From contig CM038214.1 of the NCBI GenBank assembly GCA_021442155.1, positions 315,673,001-315,737,000 of the forward strand: a DNA stretch of 64,000 nt, in the 5' to 3' direction. Positions 13,640 to 24,128 of this stretch are shown here, piece after piece. The notes under the pieces are model-generated. The model was not told the origin of the DNA. It did not search any database and was given only the letters and a program-made list of their open reading frames with translations. Each line of letters begins with the position of its first letter. Position 1 is the first letter of the stretch. The DNA comes from Cymbidium sinense (lineage: Eukaryota > Streptophyta > Magnoliopsida > Asparagales > Orchidaceae). The translations under genes and the position numbers were made by a program.

Positions 13640-14360
13640 CCTCTAGGCAACACTGGTCTGGATCCTTCATGGACTTTTTTCTTCTAGGTTCTCAACATCC
13701 CAACTAAGATAAAAAAGGGTAATGCTAAAATTATCACCCGGTTGAGCTATTTAAAAAAGGCAATAATTTGGGATCCTTGCCTCTCCTTGCTAAGTTGGGA
13801 TTAGGCCATTCTTTATGGCCTTGCCATCCCCTATGTATGATTCTGGTGTTCTTCCCGAGGTGCTTGACCTCACTGAAGATGATCTCATTGAGAAGTTTTT
13901 GACAGGCCTTTCAATGATCACTTCTCTCTCACTAGCCCTCTCTTATCCCACCCTTGCTGTAGTGCCCCACATGTTCAATGCTTATAAAATGACCTCATTG
14001 ATTTCCACGATTACACATACCCAGTCAAGGTTAAGGAGTATTTGAAACATCCTAGTAAATTTGATGTGGTTGTTGCCTAATGCAGCTACTCCTACTACTA
14101 CCAACTGCTGTAGTGGAAGAGAAGAAGGAAGAGTCACGAGGAATCGATGATGATATGGATTTCTACTTATTCGATAAAGCTTTGTTGGCCTTCTCAGAAA
14201 TCAAATTTTATTGTCTCTCGAGTTAAATCATTTTGTGAAATACTATTTTTGTACATTTTAAGTTGCATTTTATTTTATCCTATTTTATTAATAATTAAAG
14301 GATAAAGTCTTATTTGATTTGGTAATTTCTTATTTGTTATGGAGTCATCTAAGTTAAAAA
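13640..14360 (+). pseudogene. RPP0: 60S acidic ribosomal protein P0, 3' fragment (copy 2)
   Basis: Starts further into the gene than the other copies, at the PPGNTGLDPS codons, so about 40 residues present in copies 3-5 are missing. An open stretch 13815-14045 reads through [20 protein letters not shown] and [14 protein letters not shown], good P0 sequence. Frameshifts flank it. The acidic C terminus is damaged and the usual GACTAA stop is GATAAA (14173-14178), so the stop is lost. The 3' UTR runs to about 14360. As elsewhere, a GRP fragment follows within ~100 bases. Confidence 0.88.
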
Positions 14361-14462
14361 AACCCTAAACCCTAAACCCCAAACCCTAAACCTAAACCTA
14401 AAATAACTAAATAAATTAAAAAATAAACCTAAACCCTAAACCAAATAAACCTAAACATAAAC
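14361..14462 (+). repeat. Telomere-like spacer between P0 and GRP fragments
   Basis: CCCTAAA variants with an AATAACTAAATAAATTAAAA core, equivalent to 11321-11456. Confidence 0.78.
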
Positions 14463-14890
14463 CCTAAGAATGGGCAGAACCTTGATGGCGTGAACATCAT
14501 CACCCAACCGTGCCTCATCCAAGAGCAGTGTGGTGAGGCGAGATTATCACGAGTAGTGGGGATCTGAGGTGTTGGTGGATATGGAGGTGGTGGTTGGGGT
14601 GGTTTGGGAGGAGAAGGAGGTTACATGGTGGTGGTGGAGGGAGAGATTGGGGATACTATGGTGGATCCTACTGATGGGAAACCGGAGAAACTAAAGAACC
14701 TGATCCAATCCGCTACTTATGGAACTGTCTTTATAAGAGATGGTTCTAGTTAGCTAGGGTTTTTGATTTGCTCTATGCATGCCCATTTTTTATCTATGTC
14801 GTCTCTTGTGTCTTAGAAAACTTGGTGTTTTACTTGGTTGATGAAATTGAAAAAAGAAATGTTAAATCTGAATTGTTCTCTGTTAAAAAA
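14463..14890 (+). pseudogene. GRP7: GRP7-like 3' fragment (copy 2)
   Basis: Same 5' break and 3' UTR as the other GRP copies. The RRM end is badly shifted; the glycine-rich tract (GGTGGATATGGAGGTGGTGG at 14573) is recognisable but broken. The 3' UTR keeps the landmark TATGCATGCCCATTTTTTAT and ends in TTAAAAAAGAAAACC before telomere-like repeat. Confidence 0.83.
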
Positions 14891-16328
14891 GAAAACCAAA
14901 AACCCTAAACTAAAACTTGAACAAATCCTAAACCCTAAACCCTAAACCCTAAAAATAAAAAGAAATCAAAAAATTAAAAAAACCCAAACTTTAAACCATA
15001 AACCCTAAAACTAACCCTAAACTGTAAACCTGCAACCCTAAACCCTAAACCCTAAACACTAAAACCATAAACCCAAAACTCTAAACCCTAAACCCTAAAC
15101 CCTAAAGCCTAAAACCCAAAACCCTAAAGCCTAATCACTAAATCCTAAACCCTAAACCCTAACCCTAATCCCTAAACCCTAAAACCCTAAACCCTAAACC
15201 CTAAAAACTAAAAAACCTAAATCTAAACTAAATAAAACCTAAAAATAAAATAAATAAAAAACTTAAACCAAAATAAAATAAAAAATAAAATAAACTAAAA
15301 ACTAAAACCAAAAAATAAAATAAAACCTAAACTAAACTAAAAAATAAAATAAACCAAAGATTAAAACCTAAATAAACTAAAAAAAAAAAAATAAAATAAA
15401 ATAAATAAAATAAAATAAAATAAAAACTAAATAAAACCTTAAACCTAAAAAATAAACCTAAAAATAAATAAAAAATTAAAGCTAAATAAAAAAACTAAAA
15501 AAAACTAAACCTAAAATAATAAAAAATTAAACAAAATAAAATAAACCTAAACCTAAACTAAAATAAACTAAATTAAAATAAAAAAAACCTAAACCTAAAC
15601 CAAAAAATAAACTAAACCTAAACCTAAACCTAAACTAAATAAAATAAAATAAACTAAAAATAAACCTAAACTTAAACAAAAAAATAAAACCTAAAATAAA
15701 CCTAAAATAAAAACCTAAAACCTAAACCTAAAAAAATAAAATAAAAACCTAAACCTAAACCTAAAAATAAAAAAAAATAAACCTAAACCTAAAAAAATAA
15801 AAAAATAAAACTAAACTAAACCTAAACTTAAACCTAAACCTAAAAAATAAACTAAAATAAAACCCTAAATAAAATTAATAATCCTAAAATAAATAAACTA
15901 AACTAAACAAAATAAAAATAAACCTAAATAAAAAATAAACTAAAATAAATAAAAAATAAACTCAGTAAACTAAATAAATGTAAACCTACCGGTTTACTTA
16001 ATTTAAAAAATAATAATAATAAAGAAACCCTAAACCTTAAATCCTAAACCCTAAACCCTAAACCCTAAAACTAACCCTAATCCCTAAATCCTAAACCCTA
16101 AACCCTAAACCAACAACACTAAAGCTACAACCCTAAACCCTAAACCCTAAACCCTAAAAAACCCTAAATCCTAAACCCTAAAACCCAAAACCCAAATCCC
16201 AAAACCCTAAGCCCTAAACCATAACCCTAAACCCTAAATTCCAAACCCTAAACCTAAACCTAAAGTAACTAAATAAATTATAAAAATAAACCTAAACCCT
16301 AAAACTAAATAAACCTAAACCTAATCCC
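14891..16328 (+). repeat. Telomere-like and A-rich blocks with junction motif
   Basis: Canonical CCCTAAA variants (about 14900-15210), then (C0-2)TAAA repeats to the junction motif ACCTACCGGTTTACTTAATT at 15985-16004, the cleanest example in the window, then canonical variants again to the GRP copy at 16329. The P0 fragment that might be expected here is absent, although the AAAGTAACTAAATAAATT spacer is kept at 16262. Confidence 0.88.
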
Positions 16329-16803
16329 TAAGATTGGGCAATATCTTGACGGTAGGAACATCACCGTCAACCAAGCTCATTCTAGATCTGGAGGTGGAGG
16401 AAGGCGAGGTCAATGAGTGGTGGTGAGGGATCTTGGGAACCATGGATATGGAGGTGATGATTGGAGTAGTGGTGGTTATGGAGGCAAGAGGAGCAATGGA
16501 GGTTATAGCCATGGTGGTGGCGGAGGGAGACATCGAGGATATGATGATGGATCGGGCTACTCGAGAGGCCAGCATGGTTCTAATGGGAACTAGAGAAATT
16601 GAAGAACGATCGATCCGATCTACTACTTATGGAAATGTGTCTTTACAATAGAGATGATTCTAGTTATCTAGAATTTTTGATTTACTATATGCGTGCTCAT
16701 TTTTGATCTATGTCATCTCTTGTGTCTTAGATAACTTGGTGTGTTACTTGGTTGATGAAATCAAAATGAAGAAATGTTGAATCTGAATTTTTCTCTATTA
16801 AAA
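16329..16803 (+). pseudogene. GRP7: GRP7-like 3' fragment (copy 3)
   Basis: The best-preserved RRM end: from about 16334 it reads LDGRNITVNQAHSRSGGG, then stops at a TGA near 16415. Glycine-rich codons continue in a shifted frame (GGTTATGGAGG, GGTGGTGGCGGAGGG) to a degraded RGQHGSNGN-like end. The 3' UTR follows to 16803. Open stretches at 16433-16651 (+) and 16321-16575 (-) are frame shadows of the glycine tract. Unlike copies 1, 2, 4, 5 and 6 it is not preceded by a P0 fragment. Confidence 0.86.
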
Positions 16804-19208
16804 AACCCTAAACCCTAAACTAAAACCTAAACCCTAAACCTAAAACTTAAACCCTAATCCCTAAACCCAAAAAACTAAAAAATTAAAATATAAAAATAAA
16901 AAATAACCCTAACCTAAACTCTAAAACCCTAAATTGAAAACCATAAACCCTAAACGCTAAAAACCCTAAACCCTAAAGCCTAAATAGTAAACCCTAAACC
17001 CAAAACCCAAAACCCTAACCTAAACCCGAGACCCTAAAACCCTAAACCCTAATCGCTAAACCCTAAACCTTAAACCTTAAAAACCTAAACCTAAATTAAA
17101 TAAAATTGAAAAATAATATAAATAAAAAAACCTTAACCTAAATAAAATAAAATAAAAATCTAAACTAAAACATAAACCTAAACCTAAAAATAAAAAAATA
17201 AAAAAATTGAATTGAAATAAAATAAATAAAATCCTAAACTAAACTAAAAAATAAAATAAACTTAAGATTAAAAAACCTAAATAAAATAAAAAGTAAACAT
17301 AAAATAAAAATAAAATAAAATAAAATAAATATTAAATAAAACCTAAACCTAAAAAATAAACATAAAAATAAATAAAAAATAAAACCTAAACCCTAACCTA
17401 AAAAAAAATAAACCTAAAATAAAAATAAAATAAAATAAAGCTAAACCTAAACTAAAATAAACTAAATTAAAATAAATAAAACCTAAACCTAAACTTAAAC
17501 CAAAACTAAATAAAATAAAATAAATTAAAATAAAACTAAACCTAAACTAAATAATAAAATCGAAAAATAAACCTAAAACATAAACATAGAAAAATAAAAT
17601 AAAAACTTAAACCTAAACCTAAAAATAAAAAATAAAACCTAAACCTAAAAAGTAAATAAAAATAAAACTCAACTAAAAAAATAAACCTAAACCTAAATCT
17701 AAACCTAAAAAATTAACTAAAATAAAAACCCTAAATTAATATAAATAAACCTAAAATAAATAAAATAAAAATAAAACCTAAATAAAATAATAAAATAAAC
17801 TAAATAAACCAAACCTATTTTAATAATTTAAAATAAAAAATATGAAAAAAACCTTAAACCTAATCCTAAACCCTAAACCCTAAACAATAAAACTAACCCT
17901 AAACCCTAAATCTACAATACTAAACCTACAACCTAAACCCTAAACCCTAAACCTAAAATTCCTAAACCCTAAACCCCAAGCCTTAATCCCTAAACCATAA
18001 ACTAAAACCTTAACTGTAAACCCTAAACCCTAAAAACCTTGAACCTTATAGCCTATACACTAAACCCTAAACCCTAAATCCTAAACCCTAAAACCCTAAA
18101 TCCTAAACCCTAAACCCTAAAACCTAAACCCTAAACCCTAAAACCTAAAACCTAAAAACCTAAAACTAAACTAAATAAAACTAAAAAATAAAATTAATAA
18201 AAAAATGAAAACCTAAATAAAATGATATAAAATAAAATAAAAACCTAAACTAAAACCTAAACCAAAACCTAAAAAAATTTAAAAAATAAACTAAAATAAA
18301 ATAAATAAAAACCTAAACTAAACTAAATAAAATAAAATAAACCTAAGAATAAAAAACATAAATAAAATTAAAATAAAATAAAATAAAATCTAAATAAAAA
18401 CCTAAACTTAAAAATTAAACTTACAAATAAATAAATAAAAAAAACCTAAACCCTAAATAAACAAAAAAAACTAAACCTAAAATAAAAATAAAATAAACTA
18501 AAATAAAATAAACCTAAACCTAAACTAAAATAAACTAAACTAAAATAAATAAAACTTAAACCAAAATAAAAAATAAACTAAACCTATCCCTAAACTAAAA
18601 TAAAATAAACTAAAATAAACCTAAACCTAACCTAAAATAAAATATAAAAATAAACCTAAACCTAAACCTAAAATAAAACCTAAACCTAAAACCTAAAATA
18701 AAAATAAAACCTAAACCTAAAAAATAAAATAAAAATAAAACTCAACTAAAAAATAAACCTAAACCTAAAAATAAACTAAGATAAAACCCTAAACTAAAAT
18801 TAAATAAACCTAAAATAAATTAACTAAACAAAACAAAAAAACCAAAAACCAAAATAAAAAAATAAAAAAAACTAAATAAACCTAAACCTACCAGTTTACT
18901 TAATTTAAAATAAAAAATAAAAAATAATCTTAAACCCTAAACCCTAAATCCTAAACCCTAAACCCTAAACCCTAAATAATAAAACTAACTCTAAACCCTG
19001 AAGCTTAAATATACAATACTAGACCTTCAACCCTAAACCTTAAACCCTAAACCCTAAACCCTAAACCCTAAAACCTTAAACCCTAAACCCTAAACATTAA
19101 ACCCTAAACCCTAAACCATAAACCATCAATCCTAAACCCTAAACCCTAAACCATAACCCTAAAGACTAAACCCCAAAAGCATAAACACTAAAACCCTAAA
19201 CCCTAAAC
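16804..19208 (+). repeat. Telomere-like and A-rich blocks, two units
   Basis: Two successive cycles of canonical CCCTAAA variants followed by A-rich (C0-2)TAAA blocks. The first ends in a worn junction motif near 17813, the second in ACCTACCAGTTTACTTAATT at 18886. A further canonical stretch (18930-19208) abuts P0 copy 3. Confidence 0.88.
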
Positions 19209-20082
19209 CCTGGTTGATCGATTTTATGAAAGGTGAACTTAAAGAAGTCAGCGAAGAGGTTGCGAAATACAAAGTTGGTGCTCCTGCCCATGTTGGTCTT
19301 GTTGCACCTATTGATGTTGTTGTTCCTCGAGGAAACACTGGTCTGGATCTTTAACAGACTTCTTTCTTCCAGGATCTCAACATCCCAACTAAGATCAATA
19401 TGATACTATTAAAACTATCACCCTAGTTGAGCTTATTAAAAAAGGTGATAAGGTGGGATCCTCAGAGCCTACTCTCCTTACTAAGCTTGGGATTAGCCCA
19501 TCCTCTTATGGCCTTATCATCCAGTCTATGTATGATGATGGTTCGGTGTTCAATTCTAAGGTGCTTGACCTCACCAAGATGATCTCATCAAAAGTTTTGG
19601 CGTGCCTTTCAATGATCACTTCTCTTTCACTTGCCCTTTCTTATCTCACCCTTTCTCTAGTGCCTCACATGTTCATCAACGCTTACAATAATGTTCTCAC
19701 TATCATAATTACCACCGACACATATCAGAGTCGAAGAAGGTTAAGGAATATTTGAATGATTCTAGTAAATTTGATGTGGTTACTATGCCTGATGCTTCTA
19801 CTACTCCTACTACTACTACTGGTCTGGTTGTTGCAGGGGAAGAGAAGAAGGAAGAGCCTACTGAGGAATCTAATGATGATATGGGTTTCAGCTTATTCGA
19901 CTAAGCTTTGTTGGCCTTTATAAAATCAAATTTTATTATCTCTGGGAGTTAAATCAATTTGTGAAATACTATTTTTGTGAATTTTTCAATTGCATTTTAA
20001 TTTTTCCTATTTTATTAGTTATTAGAGGATAATGCCTTGTTTGATTTAGTAATTTCTTATTTTTATGGAATCATTTGAGTTT
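19209..20082 (+). pseudogene. RPP0: 60S acidic ribosomal protein P0, 3' fragment (copy 3)
   Basis: Starts at the shared break (a [14 protein letters not shown] codon run) and reads [20 protein letters not shown], then [13 protein letters not shown] with a stop at 19352 in place of a Pro-Ser codon pair. The open stretch 19453-19755 covers the middle of the protein ([32 protein letters not shown]). A shift near 19740 separates it from the Ala-rich linker and the intact acidic C terminus ([13 protein letters not shown], stop 19902-19904). That tail is the part of P0 contacted by elongation factors. The 3' UTR extends to about 20082. Relic, not functional. Confidence 0.9.
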
Positions 20083-20196
20083 AAAATAAAATAAAATAAA
20101 AACCCTAAACCCAAAACCTAAACCTAAAGTAACTAAATAAATTAAAAAATAAACCTAAACCCTAAAAGAAAACCTAAACCTCAACCTAAACCCTAA
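20083..20196 (+). repeat. Telomere-like spacer between P0 and GRP fragments
   Basis: AAAATAAAATAAAA then CCCTAAA variants and the conserved AAAGTAACTAAATAAATT core at 20125. Confidence 0.78.
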
Positions 20197-20612
20197 GAAT
20201 GGGCGTAACCTTGATGGCGGGAACATCACTCAGGTTTAGTCTAGATCCGTGATGGAGATAAATGCGAGGGTTATCCTAGGTGGTGGGGATCTAGAGGTGC
20301 TTGTGGATATGAGGTGTTGGTCAGCAAAGGGTTATGGAGGTGGGAGGAGTGACAGGTTATAGGTGGTGGTGGCAGGGAGAGATCATGGATATGATGATGG
20401 ATACTCAGGCCGAGGTGGTTCTCTGGGAACTGAGAAATCAAGGATCTGCGCTTATGGAACGTGTCTTTACATAGATGATTCTAGTTTTCTAGTGTTTTGA
20501 TTTGCTCAATGCATGCTCATTTTATCTATGTCATCCTTGTGCCTTAGAAAAGGTGTGTTACTTGGTTAATAAAATCGAAGAAGATGTTGAATCGATTTTG
20601 TTCTCTTAAAAA
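20197..20612 (+). pseudogene. GRP7: GRP7-like 3' fragment (copy 4)
   Basis: Same left break as the other copies. This copy carries many small internal deletions relative to copies 3 and 5: the tail is shortened around 20385 and the UTR start around 20440 lacks several short pieces. The UTR is nevertheless recognisable to its A-rich end at 20612. P0 copy 4 follows after ~250 bases of telomere-like repeat with no A-rich block between. Confidence 0.82.
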
Positions 20613-20860
20613 AACCAAAAAATCCTAAACCCTAAACTAAAACCTGAACCTTAAACCTAAAACCTAAACCCTAAACACTAAACACTAAAAATAAAATAAA
20701 TAAAAAATATAAAATAAAAAAACCCTAACCCTAAACCCTAAACCTACAACCCTAAACCCTAAACCCTAAACCCTAAAACCCTAAACCCCAAACCCAAAAC
20801 CTAAAACCCTAAACCCTTAATGCCAAAAGCATAAACACTAAAACCCTAAACCCTAAACCA
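20613..20860 (+). repeat. Telomere-like spacer between GRP copy 4 and P0 copy 4
   Basis: CCCTAAA variants with a central AAATAAATAAAAAATATAAA stretch. The long A-rich block and junction motif are missing, so GRP passes to the next P0 in a short unit of ~1.7 kb. Confidence 0.8.
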
Positions 20861-21717
20861 CGGTTCAATTGATTTTTATGAAAGGTGATCTTAAGGAAGT
20901 AAGCGAAGAGGATGCGAAATACAAAGTTGGTGCTCTTGCCTGTGTTGATGTTATTGTGCCTATTGATGTTGTGATTCCTCCAGGCAACACTAGTCTGGAT
21001 CCTTCACAAACTTCTTTCTTCTAGGATCTCAACATCCAAACTGAGATCAAGAAGGGTACTGTTGAAATTATCCCCCGGGTTGAGCTGATTAGGAAAGGAG
21101 ATAAGGTGGGATCCTCATAGGATGCTCTCTTCGCTAAGCTTGGGATTAGGCCATTCTCTTATAACCTTGTCATCTAGTCTGTGTATGATGATGGTTCGGT
21201 GTTCGCCTTGAGTTCATTGAAGATGATCTCATCAAAAGTTTTGACATGTCGCTTCAATGATCACTTCTCTCCCTCTCTTATCCCACCCTATTATACCCAC
21301 ATGTTCATCAACCCTTACAAGAATTTCCTCGCCATCATGATTACCAATGATTACACATACCTGTAGGTTGAGAAGGTTATGGAGTATTTGAAGGGTCCTA
21401 GTAAATTTAATGTAGATGCTACGCCGGGTGCTTCTACTACTCTTACTACTACTACTGCTCCAGCTACTATAGCGGAAGAGAAGAAGGAAGAGCCTACTGA
21501 GGAATCTGATGATGATATGGGTTTTAGCTTGTTTGACTAAGCTTTGTTTGCCTTCTATAAAATCAAATTTTATTATCTCTAAGAGTTAAATCATTTTGTG
21601 AAATATTATTTTGTGAATATTTTAATTACATTTTATTTTATCCTATTTTATTTGTTAGATGATAATGTCTTGTTTGATTTCAGGATTTCTTGTTTGTTAT
21701 GGAATCATTTAAGTTTA
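20861..21717 (+). pseudogene. RPP0: 60S acidic ribosomal protein P0, 3' fragment (copy 4)
   Basis: Starts at the same codon as copies 1, 3 and 5: [20 protein letters not shown] can be read from about 20878. Stops occur in the middle third (for example TAG 21022-21024 and TAG 21117-21119), and a deletion near 21210 removes part of the PEVLDL region. The acidic C terminus [13 protein letters not shown] is intact with stop at 21538-21540. The 3' UTR runs to 21717. The next GRP fragment starts ~185 bases further on. Confidence 0.9.
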
Positions 21718-21900
21718 AAATAAAATAAAATAAAACCTAAATCTTAAATCCTAAACCTTAACTATAAACCCTAAACCCTAAACCCAAAATCCTATACCTA
21801 AAACTAAAGTAACTAAATAAATTAAAAGATAAAACTAAACCCTAAAAACTAAAAAACCTAAATCCTAAAATCTAATAAACCTAAACCTAAACCTAAATAC
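21718..21900 (+). repeat. Telomere-like spacer between P0 and GRP fragments
   Basis: CCCTAAA variants with the AAAGTAACTAAATAAATT core at 21805; slightly longer than its homologues owing to extra AACTAAAAAACCTAAATCC repeats. Confidence 0.78.
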
Positions 21901-22364
21901 TAAGAATGGGCGAACCTCATAGAACATCAATGTCAAGCCTGCCTAGATATGGCGATGGAGGCAAGGAGGAAGTGGCGTAAGGGTGGGGATCTGGAGGTGT
22001 TGGTGGATATGGAGGTGCTGGTCGGAGCAGTGGTGGTTATGGAGGTGGGAGGAGCGATGGAGGTTACAACCATGGTGGTGGTGGAGGGAGAGATCAGGGA
22101 TATGATGGCGGATCCCGCTAATCGAGAGGCCAAGGTGGTTCTGAGGGGAACTGAAGAAACTGAAGAACGGTCGATCTGATGTACTGCTTATGGAACTGTC
22201 TCTTTATAGTATATGTGATTCTAGTTATCTAAGGCTTCTAATTTTCTTTGTGCATGCTCATTTTTTATCTATGTCGTCGCTTATGTCTTAGAAAACTTGG
22301 TGTGTTACTTGGTTGATCAAATCGAAAAGAAGAAATGTTGAACCTGAATTTGTTCACTATTAAA
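21901..22364 (+). pseudogene. GRP7: GRP7-like 3' fragment (copy 5)
   Basis: The RRM end is eroded, but the glycine-rich tract is the longest here: in pieces it reads GGYGGAGRSSGGYGGGRS and then GGYNHGGGGGRD, ending near SRGQGGSEGN. The glycine codons span about 21980-22160; the open stretch 21949-22179 is this tract in a shifted frame (it reads VVVMEVGGAM). 3' UTR to 22364. It lies between P0 copies 4 and 5 in a run of three closely spaced P0-GRP units. Confidence 0.85.
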
Positions 22365-22618
22365 AAAATAACCAAAAATCCTAAACCCTAAATTAAAACC
22401 TGAAGCTTAAACCTAAAACCTAAATCTTAAACCCTAAACCCTAAAAATATAAATAAAAAATAAAAAAAGTAGAAAAATCCTAACCCTAAACCCTAAACCT
22501 ACAACTCTAAACCCTAAACCCTAAACCCTATACCCTAAAACCATAAACCCCAAACCCAAAACTCTAAACCCTAAACCCTAAACCCTAACCCTAAACCCTA
22601 AACCCAAAACCCTAAACC
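22365..22618 (+). repeat. Telomere-like spacer between GRP copy 5 and P0 copy 5
   Basis: CCCTAAA variants around a short AAAATATAAATAAAAAATAA stretch, homologous to 20613-20860. Confidence 0.8.
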
Positions 22619-23500
22619 CTGGCTGAACTAATTTTATGAAAGGTGATCTTAAAGAAGTTAGTGAAGAGGTTGCGAAATACAAAGTTGGTGCTCCTGTGTG
22701 TTGGTCTTGTTGCACCTATTGATGTTGTGGTTCCTCCAAGCAACACTGGTCTGGATCCTTCAAAGACTTCTTTCTTCAAGGATCTCAACATCCCAACTAA
22801 GATCAAAAAGGGTACTATTGAAATTATCACCCCGATTGAGTTGATTAAAAAAGATGATAAGGTGGGATCCTCAGAGGCTGCTCTCCTAGCTAAGCTTGGG
22901 ATTAGGCCATTCTTTCATGGCCTTATCTTCCAGTCTATGTATGATGATGGTTCGGTGTTCAGTCCCTGAGGTGCTTGACCTCATTGAAGATGATCTCATC
23001 GAAATGTTTTCTACTGGCCTTTCAATGATCTCTTCTCTCTCACCGGTCCTCTCTTATCCCACCCTTACTACAATGCCCCACATGCTCATCAACACTTACA
23101 AGAATGTCTTCACCATCATGATTGCCACTGATTACACATACCTGCAAGCCGAGAAGGTTCAGGAGTATTTGAAGGATTCTAATAAATTTGATGTGGTTGC
23201 TTCGTCTGATGCTTCTACTACTCCTGCTGCTGTTATTATTCCACCTGCTGAAGTGAAAGAGAAGAAGGAAGAGCCTGCTGAGGAATCTGATGATGATATG
23301 GGTTTTAGCTTATTCGACTAAGCTTTATTGGCCTTCTATAAAATTAAATTTTATTTTTTCTGGGTGTTAAATCATTTTGTGAAATATTAATTTCATGAAT
23401 TTTTTAATTGCATTTTATTTTATCCTATTTTATTAGTTATTAGAGGATAATGTCTTTTTCGATTTGGTAATTTCTTGCTTGTTATGGAAACATTTGAGTT
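22619..23500 (+). pseudogene. RPP0: 60S acidic ribosomal protein P0, 3' fragment (copy 5, best preserved)
   Basis: The most complete P0 copy. From ATG 22636 it reads [20 protein letters not shown], loses two bases near 22695, continues open from there to about 22968 ([34 protein letters not shown]), gains one base in TTCAGTCCCTGAG near 22968, and is then open to the stop at 23319-23321 with an intact Ala-rich hinge and [13 protein letters not shown] tail. Only two frame errors and no internal stop separate it from a continuous C-terminal two-thirds of P0. The rRNA-binding N-terminal third is absent in every copy. The 3' UTR ends in TTTAAAAAAATAAAAT at about 23500. Confidence 0.92.
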
Positions 23501-23669
23501 TAAAAAAATAAAATAAAATAACCTTAATCCCTAAACCCTAAACCTTAATCATAAACTCTAAACCCTAAACCCTAAACCCAAAATCCTAAATAAAAACCTA
23601 AAGTAACTAAATAAATTAAAAAATAAACCTAAACCCTAAAACCTAATAAACCTAAACCTAAACCTAAAC
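23501..23669 (+). repeat. Telomere-like spacer between P0 and GRP fragments
   Basis: CCCTAAA variants and the AAAGTAACTAAATAAATT core at 23599. Confidence 0.78.
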
Positions 23670-24128
23670 ATTAAGAATGAGCAGAACCTTGATGGCAGGA
23701 ACAACACCGTCAAGTAGGCTCCAGATCTAGCATGGAGGCTAAGGAAGAGTCTCAGAAGTTAGCGAAGGGTGGTGGGGGGATCTTGAGGTGCCGGTGGATA
23801 TGGAGGTGGTGGTCGAGTAGTGGTGGTTATAGGCGGAGGAGCGGAGGTTACAACTATGGTGGTGGGGAGGGAGACATCATATAATGGTGGATCCCACTAC
23901 TGAGAGGTCGGGGTGGTTCGACAGAACCGGAGAAATCAAGAATGGTCAATCCAATCTGCTTATGGAGGTGTCTTCAAGATAGATATTTTTTTATCTAGGG
24001 TTTTTATTTGCTCTATGCATGCTTATTTTTTTTCTATGTTGTCGCTTGTGTCTTAGAAACTTAGAGTGTTACTTGGTTGATGAAATCAAAAAGAAGAAAT
24101 GTTGAATCTAAATTTTTTCTCCATTAAA
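23670..24128 (+). pseudogene. GRP7: GRP7-like 3' fragment (copy 6)
   Basis: Same left break. The glycine tract (GGTGGATATGGAGGTGGTGG at 23791) is shifted and shortened. The UTR carries several small deletions but keeps its order, ending in CCATTAAAAAGAAACC. A long telomere-like/A-rich block follows. Confidence 0.83.

Noticed and set aside
16321..16651. Open stretches on both strands over GRP copy 3
   Set aside because: They are frame shadows of the glycine codon tract. The original frame has a stop near 16415.
10515..23500. P0 and GRP fragments as functional genes
   Set aside because: All lack the N-terminal part of the protein and have frameshifts or stops.
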